This document shows positions 1-5,208 of a stretch of DNA of 6,941 nt, in pieces (the stretch's first letter is position 1; each line of letters opens with the position of its first letter). The notes beneath the pieces are model-generated. The model searched no databases. It worked only from the letters and a program-made list of their open reading frames with translations, and was not told the origin of the DNA. Position numbers and translations under genes: made by a program. The DNA comes from an uncultured Bacteroidales bacterium. Lineage in GTDB: Bacteria; Bacteroidota; Bacteroidia; Bacteroidales; F082. Location: contig CALEMB010000171.1 in assembly GCA_937902805.1 (NCBI GenBank), forward strand, positions 1 through 6,941, given 5' to 3'.

Positions 1-39
1 AGATCTACACTCTTTCCCTACACGACGCTCTTCCGATCT
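1..39 (+). other. Illumina TruSeq/P5 sequencing adapter remnant (artefact)
   Basis: Bases 1-39 read as the 3' portion of the Illumina universal adapter and read-1 primer site, including the recognisable core ACACTCTTTCCCTACACGAC and the terminal GCTCTTCCGATCT. This is library sequence left on a contig end, not genome. The hexamer CGATCT occurs at 34-39 and again at 40-45, so the exact junction with native DNA is at base 40 or within a few bases of it. Any reading frame crossing this point is not real upstream of about base 40. The match is from memory of the published adapter, but it is long and exact enough to be secure. Confidence 0.97.
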
Positions 40-40
40 C

Positions 41-124
41 GATCTGACCTTTTATATTTGCAAATTCGGAAGAACGAGTATTGAGGCAATCAACCTAATG
101 GTGGAGGAGTATTTCAATCCATAA
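41..124 (+). CDS. C-terminal fragment of an unidentified protein (5'-truncated by contig end)
   Basis: An open plus-strand frame runs from the adapter junction to a TAA at 122-124. It encodes about 27 residues containing FYICKFGRTSIEAINLMVEE and ending YFNP. The upstream part is lost at the contig break. The residue mix looks like an ordinary soluble alpha-helical C-terminus, and the hairpin just downstream fits a gene end. I do not recognise the family. A transposase C-terminus is possible, given the accessory context and an assembly break at this point, but nothing visible proves it. The fragment is too short for a product call, and chance coding is not excluded. Confidence 0.4.
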   Translation, partial: DLTFYICKFGRTSIEAINLMVEEYFNP

Positions 125-133
125 GTATTCGCC

Positions 134-161
134 AAAAATAGCGGAGTTTTTGAAGTTCCGC
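134..161 (-). terminator. Rho-independent terminator after the HNH gene
   Basis: Bases 141-161 form a hairpin: GCGGA pairs with TCCGC at the base, and the stem continues through G-T pairs to about 8 bp with a short loop. Read on the minus strand it is followed by TATTTTT (complement of 134-140), the usual U-tract. It lies about 20 nt beyond the stop of the HNH gene. For the converging plus-strand ORF ending at 124 the same hairpin has only a poor T-tract (CGATTTGTC), so it would serve that gene weakly at best. Confidence 0.65.
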
Positions 162-179
162 CGATTTGTCACATTAGAC

Positions 180-2057
180 TTACCATCTCGCTAAGATGCA
201 ATGATAATTCCTACAAATCATATCTGTATTTGCTTCTATTGCACCTAGCAAAGGATGTATTTTTCCAAGTAAAGGATCTAGTTCTATTAGAGACTGCTCC
301 GTAATAAACGATGTAAACTCCCTAAATATCTCAATACTGTTATCTTCTTTGATTGCAAGGACATCATCTAAATCATTAAGACTAAATTCTTTTACAATCC
401 AAGTGTTTAGTAAATGTTCGGTGTTGTCCGTATTACATATTTCTATCCTAATATCCACTAACACTTTGTTGGTTTGCTTGTCAATAGCAAGATTGCAAAT
501 TATGTTATTTGATGTATCACGTAACCATTCTTCATCCAAGTGGATATTTTTATTATTATCCGACACTTCACATTGGAACACCTTTGAGGCTATGATAATT
601 GAAGGATTAAAGGGAGGAAATTCGATAGTATCTTGTTTCCATTTTGGAGACGTAATGTGTAAGTTCTCGCTAACATTAGGTTTACTGTCAAAAATAGGTA
701 ATTCCGACTTATCATATTCAATCTCTGTATAAGCAGTTCGCTGTGTGGTGTCCCCACTATCAATCCATTCTGATTTCCAATTATAGACAGCTGTTGTTGC
801 CCCCATCTTCTTCTCAAAAGGCTTTATAAGAGAAGCCGTCTTCATTTTACCAGCATCAACATCCACAAACGGCACTACAAATTGGAATGCCAAATCACAA
901 ACAAATAGGTTTGCAAAGCAGTATGGGCCTTTGCTGGTATCATATTCCTCCTTGCGGATGAATAACTCTACTATAGGTTGTGAATAAACAGTATTGCAAT
1001 ACATTAATTTGATGGGTGGAAATTCGTTTCCAAATAAAGTGCCATTTATCCATTGAACTGTGTTTCGAAAATGCGCAACTTCTTTGGTTTCAATCAAATC
1101 AACGACAATTTTTGACAATGCTTTATATAAATCTTGAAAGGTGAACACTTCTTTGCCTTTTAGTCGCACCCATGTTTTGTCACCCAAATCTTTTATGTGT
1201 TTGTCCTCATCAATGATTATCTGATTTGTTTTTGCATCCATTACAAAATTCTGTCCTGCAACAGAATTTACACCTTTCTTCCCAATCGTATGACACAAAG
1301 CCCTACGAATTTCCAAATATGCAACACTCAAATTGTCTTCTATTGAAGCCAATCCTTTGTTACATTCGTCACATTCTTCGTTACAGGTTAGATTCTTATT
1401 GCCAAGAGCTTCTGGTATAGCATGTGCGACATTCTTAAAAGTAGCTCCTTTTGCTTTTGTTCTCCCACAGAACCTGCACACCCGATTATCTGTATCGTCA
1501 CCCGCACTATAATCCTCTATTCCCAAAGTTCGTATTTCATAGTCATTTAGCAACGACCCTAAATCATCTTTTACATTATTCCATATTTCATCTGCATTTT
1601 TGCCCTCCTTTATCGCCTCAATTTGATATACTGCATGAGCAATTTGTATCTGATCAATATTTGCCAAATAGTCTTCCGTTCTGAACATATAGAAAGGTTC
1701 GTCTTTCACAAGATGCGTTTTCATAAACTTTCTAAATTCGAATGGCTTCGTATTGATTTTGCTTCCAAATTCTTGAGCGAAAGTGTCAATCGCTTTTGCC
1801 ATTAAATCATCATAGCGATACATTTTTCTGTGACAAGTGTCGTCAAACCATACGATAGGCCGTTGCACATTGATTACATCCAAAATGGCCATTTCTTGTC
1901 TAATATCATCTTTAAACTCAAAGTAACAAATCCCTTGGGTCGTGATGATTAAGAATGAAACATTAATGTCGCTCATAGAAAGATTATTGGATTGGCAAAA
2001 ACACAAATTCACTGGATTAATGAGGGCTTCTGAAAACACAAAAAAGTCACTCTTCAA
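180..2057 (-). CDS. Stand-alone HNH endonuclease-like protein (HNH_5-type zinc motif)
   Basis: A 625-aa protein with no signal peptide or membrane segment, probably cytoplasmic. The only recognisable domain is central, at about residues 194-240. It has CRFCG (Cys194, Cys197), then a FKNVAHAIPEALGN block with His212 and Asn220, then ECDECN (Cys229, Cys232, Asn233) and a following acidic SIED. This is the zinc-supported beta-beta-alpha HNH layout of HNH_5-like nucleases, with the two CxxC pairs binding structural zinc and His212 as the likely general base. The roughly 190-residue N-terminal region and 385-residue C-terminal region match nothing I can name. The start is uncertain. The 625-aa version begins with TTG at 2057, just after an in-frame stop; an ATG at 1976 (residue 28, MSDINVSF) is a good alternative, and neither has a clear Shine-Dalgarno. 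The gene is visibly AT-rich compared with sequence right of 5209. Nuclease chemistry is inferred from the motif. A defence role is plausible but unproven, and no partner gene is evident. Confidence 0.75.
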   Translation of the reverse strand: MKSDFFVFSEALINPVNLCFCQSNNLSMSDINVSFLIITTQGICYFEFKDDIRQEMAILDVINVQRPIVWFDDTCHRKMYRYDDLMAKAIDTFAQEFGSKINTKPFEFRKFMKTHLVKDEPFYMFRTEDYLANIDQIQIAHAVYQIEAIKEGKNADEIWNNVKDDLGSLLNDYEIRTLGIEDYSAGDDTDNRVCRFCGRTKAKGATFKNVAHAIPEALGNKNLTCNEECDECNKGLASIEDNLSVAYLEIRRALCHTIGKKGVNSVAGQNFVMDAKTNQIIIDEDKHIKDLGDKTWVRLKGKEVFTFQDLYKALSKIVVDLIETKEVAHFRNTVQWINGTLFGNEFPPIKLMYCNTVYSQPIVELFIRKEEYDTSKGPYCFANLFVCDLAFQFVVPFVDVDAGKMKTASLIKPFEKKMGATTAVYNWKSEWIDSGDTTQRTAYTEIEYDKSELPIFDSKPNVSENLHITSPKWKQDTIEFPPFNPSIIIASKVFQCEVSDNNKNIHLDEEWLRDTSNNIICNLAIDKQTNKVLVDIRIEICNTDNTEHLLNTWIVKEFSLNDLDDVLAIKEDNSIEIFREFTSFITEQSLIELDPLLGKIHPLLGAIEANTDMICRNYHCILARW

Positions 2058-2072
2058 GTTTCAATGATAATA

Positions 2073-2098
2073 AAACAAAAAGAGCGGCTAATAGCGAC
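2073..2098 (-). terminator. Possible weak terminator after the lipoprotein gene
   Basis: In the 52-bp gap between the lipoprotein stop (2110) and the HNH start, the minus strand reads GTCGCTATTAGCCGC followed by TCTTTTTGTTTT. The T-tract is good, but the stem is short (GCT/AGC plus two flanking pairs across a mismatch). It may only reduce read-through, so the HNH gene could still be partly transcribed from the upstream promoter. No separate convincing promoter for the HNH gene is seen in the gap. Confidence 0.3.
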
Positions 2099-2109
2099 AA
2101 AAAAGATGG

Positions 2110-3756
2110 TTATGGATTGCAATCTTGAACCAAGCGCACACTTCGACCGCCATAGCGATAGTACCAATCACCAACTACGAGGTTATTGTCAACAAAGGTC
2201 ACATTGTACGCAACATCGACACGATAATGTGTAGCCGACCAATAGAAGCCTTTGGTACCAATATAGTTAACAGAGGTCCCGAACCGGCCACCTGCGGCTG
2301 GCAGGAATACAGCCCCAGCATTCTCTAAAGCCATCCACTGAATAGCAGTGATTGTGTTACTGCCAAAACTCGTACCAGCACTGTTCGTACCGCTAAAGAT
2401 GTATATACTATTGTCCCAATCATCAGGGAAAAGAATCACGCCATTCACTTCGTTAACCTGTGCCTTGACGTATAGGATACCTGAGGCAGTATTTCGAAAG
2501 TAAAACAAATATGCCCATTCTGTTTCAGTAAGAGTTCGCCAGCGATGAGTGATATTGCCACCGTTGCTTATTGGGTTATATACTCCCCAATCATAATTTG
2601 CACTAGTTCCTGTCAAGTTCTGGTCTATCATATTCTTCGATGGGCCGTAACCATATTCATTATAACTGAAATTCACTTGCGACGTAGACGTTGACCAAGG
2701 CTGATAATTCACATTATTGGGGTCACTAATGTCATGGTAACCGCTCGTACCCCAGCCAAATAAATCGCGGTCAACATTCTCATTACCGCTATTTTGACCT
2801 GTTGTCGTTCCTAAGCAATCCCATTGGTTATCTGCAAACTTCCAATAAGGTGTTGACACACTACCAATGTACTGCAAATTCCCATGGGAGAAATACACTT
2901 GGTCGCCATTGGCATTGATGGTAAACAGACCATTAATGGCTCCTTCAGGAACTCCTGCAGCTGAAACTGTATTTACCGTAACAGCGATGCCATTCGCCAG
3001 ATAATCATTTTCTAAAATGTTAGATATAGTCGGCCTAATTCCTGTACAACTACCATCTTCAGAATAAACGGATCCCTCTAATCCTTCCTCCAAAGCCTCT
3101 TGCGGCAAAAGAATCGCCCATTTCTCAACATTCTCCCCTGCACCAGCGGACAACTTGAAGATTCCTTCTCCATCCATACTGGGAGTTACATTGTTTTCCG
3201 AGAAATCCACCGTTACTTTGTTCTTCATTCCTGTAATGCAAATTGGTGAGTTTGAAGGTGTGGTTACATTGAACTTCACCAATGCGCACTTGTTCAGCAA
3301 ATGGGCAGAGTAGGCCGTTACGCCAGAAACATAGTTTTCGTTGGATGCAGCACATGAAATCATGGGCAAATGCTCCGTCTGGTCACTGATGATTACCGAA
3401 CATTCCTCCGTTGTACCAGCGGAAAGCGTCTCGGTTGGCGTTACATTTCCAAGGAAGTAGAACTGCAAAGGCTGGTTTTCGGTCGGGTTGGTGATGTTGC
3501 CGCTGAAGTTGGTGCCGTTGTGAGTCAAAAAGCCGACATATTTGCCGCCACTGCCCACATAAATCTTGTCGCCAGTTTCAAAGTCTACCGTGCCCGTATT
3601 GGGATTCACCACCACTTTTGAGCCGTTGTTTTGTTTTACGTCAAGGGTGATGGTCACGACCTCATCGTTGGAAGTCGGTTGCACTTCGTTTTTCTTGCAT
3701 TGCGACATCGTCATGGTTAATGCAAAAGCCATCAGAATCATGCTGATTTTCTTCAT
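2110..3756 (-). CDS. Surface lipoprotein: fimbrillin-like N-terminus, FGE/FISUMP-like C-terminus
   Basis: A 548-aa exported protein. Residues 1-19 are a lipoprotein signal peptide (MKKISMILMAFALTMTMSQ) before Cys20. The lipobox ends SQC, not the standard A/G-C, but the SQCKK form is familiar to me in Bacteroidales lipoproteins. Residues about 34-265 are beta-rich (VTITLDVKQNNGSKVVV, DFETGDKIYVG, WAILLPQE), resembling fimbrillin/Mfa-like surface proteins. From about 272 a second domain begins, GAINGLFTINANGDQVYFS then HGNLQY, with DLFGWGTSGYHD at 331-342. WRTLTETEWAYL at 406-417 recalls the LPTEAEWEYA block of formylglycine-generating-enzyme folds. The end, GFYWSAT (503-509) through GGRSVRLV (536-543), is the typical C-terminus of FISUMP-like paralogous proteins. 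Start ATG 3756 follows an AAGGAGA Shine-Dalgarno lying inside the 3' end of the upstream gene, 1 nt beyond whose stop it begins, so coupled translation is likely. A role at the outer surface is inferred. No enzymatic activity is claimed. Confidence 0.75.
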   Translation of the reverse strand: MKKISMILMAFALTMTMSQCKKNEVQPTSNDEVVTITLDVKQNNGSKVVVNPNTGTVDFETGDKIYVGSGGKYVGFLTHNGTNFSGNITNPTENQPLQFYFLGNVTPTETLSAGTTEECSVIISDQTEHLPMISCAASNENYVSGVTAYSAHLLNKCALVKFNVTTPSNSPICITGMKNKVTVDFSENNVTPSMDGEGIFKLSAGAGENVEKWAILLPQEALEEGLEGSVYSEDGSCTGIRPTISNILENDYLANGIAVTVNTVSAAGVPEGAINGLFTINANGDQVYFSHGNLQYIGSVSTPYWKFADNQWDCLGTTTGQNSGNENVDRDLFGWGTSGYHDISDPNNVNYQPWSTSTSQVNFSYNEYGYGPSKNMIDQNLTGTSANYDWGVYNPISNGGNITHRWRTLTETEWAYLFYFRNTASGILYVKAQVNEVNGVILFPDDWDNSIYIFSGTNSAGTSFGSNTITAIQWMALENAGAVFLPAAGGRFGTSVNYIGTKGFYWSATHYRVDVAYNVTFVDNNLVVGDWYYRYGGRSVRLVQDCNP

Positions 3757-3757
3757 T

Positions 3758-4090
3758 TTATGTTCTCCTTTTTCTTTTGTTGTTTCTTTTGTTTGATTTC
3801 ATTGCTGCATAACCAACTCCTGCCAAAAGCAAGGTAAATAATCCGCCTCCAAGCGGTGTCTCTTCACCGAAAGTCTGGTTGGTGACATTCACGCCTTCGG
3901 TCGGATTGCCGAAAGTCTGGTTGGTTAAGGAAATTGCTTCTCCTCCATTACGAAAAAACCCAGCATTTTGACTACTTGTTTCCTCGCCGCGTTGGAACAA
4001 TCCGCCTTGGGCTGTTGTAACAATCGGAATAGACAATGCCATCATCATTGCCAACATTTTCAGTTTCTTTTTTGTCTTGATGTTTCGCAT
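3758..4090 (-). CDS. Small secreted protein with PLGGGL membrane tail (PID-CTERM-like sorting signal)
   Basis: A 110-aa protein, first gene of a two-gene unit. Residues 1-28 are a Sec signal peptide: basic MRNIKTKKKLK, hydrophobic MLAMMMALSIPIVTT, then a likely cleavage at AQ-G. The mature part begins GGLFQRGEE and carries two copies of TNQTFG (about 57-62 and 71-76), 14 residues apart. It ends with PLGGGLFTLLLAGVGYAAMK and a basic KSNKRNNKRKRRT tail. That ending (a Pro/Gly motif, one membrane helix with GVGY, then a basic cluster) is the layout of Bacteroidota C-terminal sorting tails such as the PID-CTERM type. I remember similar NQTFG...PLGSG proteins from Bacteroidales, unnamed and of unknown function. 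The protein is probably held in a membrane by the tail until processed; no sortase-like enzyme is present in the window. The start is the first ATG, with no clear Shine-Dalgarno. Confidence 0.7.
   Translation of the reverse strand: MRNIKTKKKLKMLAMMMALSIPIVTTAQGGLFQRGEETSSQNAGFFRNGGEAISLTNQTFGNPTEGVNVTNQTFGEETPLGGGLFTLLLAGVGYAAMKSNKRNNKRKRRT
3765..3771 (-). promoter_or_regulatory. Shine-Dalgarno of the lipoprotein gene, inside the preceding gene
   Basis: The minus strand reads AAGGAGA here, 8 nt before ATG 3756. It lies within the last codons of the small secreted protein. Strong Shine-Dalgarno sites are uncommon in Bacteroidota, so this one supports the chosen start and suggests translational coupling of the two genes. 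Confidence 0.6.
3867..3925 (-). repeat. In-frame 17-bp direct repeat encoding TNQTFG
   Basis: The 17-mer CCGAAAGTCTGGTTGGT (plus-strand reading) occurs exactly at 3867-3883 and 3909-3925, a 42-bp period. Because 42 is a multiple of three, both copies encode the same TNQTFG peptide just before the membrane tail of the small secreted protein. This looks like a duplicated peptide unit whose copy number could vary between strains. Confidence 0.85.
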
Positions 4091-4388
4091 GATTTGAAAC
4101 CGTTTTTGCCCTTTGACTCAAATGGGCAGTTTTGAAAACAGCTACAGAGCGGAGCCTCCCAAACTTATCCTTATTTCCGAAAGTTGGGTCTAGGCTCCCA
4201 TAAGAAGGAAAATATGAATAAAGGTACTGCTCCGCTGTTTATGTTGAGTTTGTGAAACGCAACACAACAGCGAAAGCAACCTCTTCTCTTAACCTCCTTC
4301 TTATGCGAATTGCCTAGATTCACTTTCGAGGAACAAAGCGAAGAATGCGCTTTCTCTGACCAAATCGATTTCTCCCGACTTGGCAGTG
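4091..4388 (-). promoter_or_regulatory. Long structured 5' leader of the secreted-protein/lipoprotein unit
   Basis: This 298-base stretch has no convincing gene. Read from the promoter at 4389-4418 it would be an untranslated leader. It contains: (a) a hairpin, AAAGCG 4335-4340 with CGCTTT 4348-4353; (b) a long-range pairing of 4189-4195 with 4312-4318 (7 bp) continuing as 4199-4208 with 4296-4305 (10 bp); (c) GGAGCCT 4151-4157 with AGGCTCC 4192-4198, continuing inward as CCCAA(A)CTT 4158-4166 with AAGTTGGG 4181-4188; (d) AGCGGAGC 4148-4155 with GCTCCGCT 4229-4236. Helices b, c and d share bases, so they cannot all form together, as in a conformational switch. I recognise no known riboswitch. 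A separate small RNA is an alternative, and so is plus-strand transcription. The inverted repeats are seen directly; their regulatory role is inferred. Confidence 0.45.
4189..4318. repeat. Interrupted inverted repeat, 7 + 10 bp arms
   Basis: TCTAGGC (4189-4195) is complementary to GCCTAGA (4312-4318). CATAAGAAGG (4199-4208) is complementary to CCTTCTTATG (4296-4305). A 3-nt versus 6-nt internal loop separates the two helices, and about 87 nt lie between the inner arms. Seventeen paired bases in register are unlikely to be chance in so short a region. This is the core of the structured leader. Confidence 0.8.
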
Positions 4389-4418
4389 CAAAGATAGAGA
4401 AAAATCGGTTTATACAAG
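4389..4418 (-). promoter_or_regulatory. Bacteroidota-type promoter, minus strand
   Basis: The minus strand reads TATCTTTG (complement of 4389-4396), an exact match to the Bacteroidota -7 consensus TAnnTTTG. A CTTG lies 18 nt upstream (complement of 4415-4418), near the expected -33 TTTG position. Transcription would start near 4382 and run through the structured leader into the gene at 4090. Start-site placement is inferred from the consensus only. Confidence 0.6.
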
Positions 4419-4437
4419 TGAATATGAAGAAAATGTG

Positions 4438-4445
4438 TATTTTTG
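4438..4445 (+). promoter_or_regulatory. Probable -7 element for the toxin-antitoxin pair
   Basis: TATTTTTG fits the Bacteroidota TAnnTTTG -7 box and lies 43 nt before the antitoxin start. No good -33 TTTG is seen at the right distance; TTTA at 4409-4412 is too far. It diverges from the minus-strand promoter, so one protein bound here could affect both directions. A short AT palindrome, ATAATTAT (4468-4475), lies between the box and the ribosome-binding site and is a possible but weak operator. Confidence 0.45.
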
Positions 4446-4475
4446 CACAGATTTTGTTGGAGATTAGATAATTAT

Positions 4476-4483
4476 AGGAGGAG
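4476..4483 (+). promoter_or_regulatory. Strong Shine-Dalgarno of the antitoxin gene
   Basis: AGGAGGAG lies 5 nt before the ATG at 4489. It is a near-ideal anti-16S match in a phylum where such sites are rare. It decides this start codon and implies high antitoxin translation relative to the GNAT gene, which has no Shine-Dalgarno of its own. Confidence 0.75.
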
Positions 4484-4488
4484 AAATC

Positions 4489-4641
4489 ATGGCAAAACCA
4501 ATCAAAGAAACGCCCATACTTTTCGGTGAGGATGCCCGCCGCTTTGAGGCTCGCATGAAGGAAAAACGCACCGAATCAGCGGAGCAAAAAGCCAAGCGCT
4601 TGGCAGCATATCATTTGATTATGAGCATAATGAAATCATAA
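4489..4641 (+). CDS. Small charged protein, putative antitoxin of the GNAT toxin
   Basis: A 50-aa protein beginning MAKPIKETPILFGEDARRFE and ending MSIMKS. It is highly charged, with a helical-looking middle (ARMKEKRTESAEQKAKRLAA) and a short hydrophobic C-terminus. It has no signal peptide. I remember similar ETPILxGEDAxRFE proteins in Bacteroidales next to acetyltransferase or toxin genes. It is not visibly a ribbon-helix-helix (DUF1778-type) protein, the usual partner of TacT/AtaT toxins. It has a strong Shine-Dalgarno, and the toxin gene starts 4 nt after its stop. Gene order and size are those of a type II antitoxin, which would neutralise the toxin by binding it and might repress the shared promoter. 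The coding call is firm; the antitoxin role is inferred from context. Confidence 0.7.
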   Translation: MAKPIKETPILFGEDARRFEARMKEKRTESAEQKAKRLAAYHLIMSIMKS

Positions 4642-4645
4642 CAAT

Positions 4646-5200
4646 ATGGATTATGCTGAAATAAAAAGCCGTTATGAGGTGCGGAAACTCTCTGCCGATG
4701 AACAAATTAAGTCATTCAACTGCGGAGATGAAGACCTGAATGATTTTCTTTTGAATGAGGCTGCACTTTACCGTAAGGCTTTGTTGGCAGTTACTTATGT
4801 GTTTGAAGACAAAAACACGAGGAAAGTGGTCGCTTTTTTCAGTTTGGCAAATGACAGAGTGTCATTGAGTGACTTTGAGAATAAAACCGAGTTTAATCGT
4901 TTTCGCAAAATGCGTTTCGTTAACGAGAAACGGATAAAGAGCTATCCTGCGGCAAAATTGTGCCGATTAGGAGTTGATGAAGAATTGAAAGGCCATTCCA
5001 TCGGAACACTTTTGCTGGATTTCATTAAAAGTTATTTTGTCGTTGACAATAAAACAGGCTGTCGTTTCCTTACAGTTGATGCATACGCTGATGCTGTACC
5101 TTTCTATTTAAAAAATGGATTTATCCCCCTCAACGAGGAAGATATGAACGATGACACGCGTCTGCTTTATTTTGACTTGGATGATGTAAGCGAGGAATAA
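4646..5200 (+). CDS. GNAT-family acetyltransferase, TacT/AtaT-like putative toxin
   Basis: A 184-aa cytoplasmic protein of the GCN5-related N-acetyltransferase fold, close to the length of TacT/AtaT toxins. Residues 23-35 (SFNCGDEDLNDFL) match the FxCGxxxLxxFL block near the N-terminus of that group. RLGV (107-110) leads into the acetyl-CoA pyrophosphate loop KGHSIGT (115-121), where the usual G-x-G-x-G/A is G-H-S-I-G, so one loop glycine is replaced by serine. VPFYLKNGF (151-159) holds Tyr154, in the place of the catalytic tyrosine that in TacT-type toxins assists acetylation of aminoacyl-tRNA amines, blocking translation. It starts 4 nt after the small antitoxin-like gene and is probably translated by coupling. 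It converges on the arginase-like gene with only 8 bp between stops. A housekeeping acetyltransferase cannot be ruled out, but the paired small gene argues for a toxin. Confidence 0.78.
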   Translation: MDYAEIKSRYEVRKLSADEQIKSFNCGDEDLNDFLLNEAALYRKALLAVTYVFEDKNTRKVVAFFSLANDRVSLSDFENKTEFNRFRKMRFVNEKRIKSYPAAKLCRLGVDEELKGHSIGTLLLDFIKSYFVVDNKTGCRFLTVDAYADAVPFYLKNGFIPLNEEDMNDDTRLLYFDLDDVSEE

Positions 5201-5208
5201 CCCCCATT

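Noticed and set aside
41..178. Insertion-sequence end with terminal inverted repeat
   Set aside because: The partial ORF could be a transposase tail, but no terminal inverted repeat or target duplication can be shown. The only inverted repeat (141-161) is better explained as a terminator.
349..732. Plus-strand frame of 127 codons
   Set aside because: Antisense to the HNH gene, no ribosome-binding site, low-complexity Ser/Leu/Ile content.
4214..4255. 13-codon plus-strand ORF (MNKGTAPLFMLSL) preceded by AAGAAGGA, a possible leader peptide
   Set aside because: It overlaps the competing helices, which is suggestive, but no plus-strand promoter is seen upstream and the next plus-strand gene is over 230 nt away with its own promoter. 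The leader appears to be transcribed from the other strand.
4091..4388. Known structured RNA such as tmRNA, RNase P RNA, SRP RNA or a known riboswitch
   Set aside because: I looked for conserved core sequences on both strands (for example GAGGAAAGTCC of RNase P, tmRNA ends) and found none. It is left as an unassigned structured leader.
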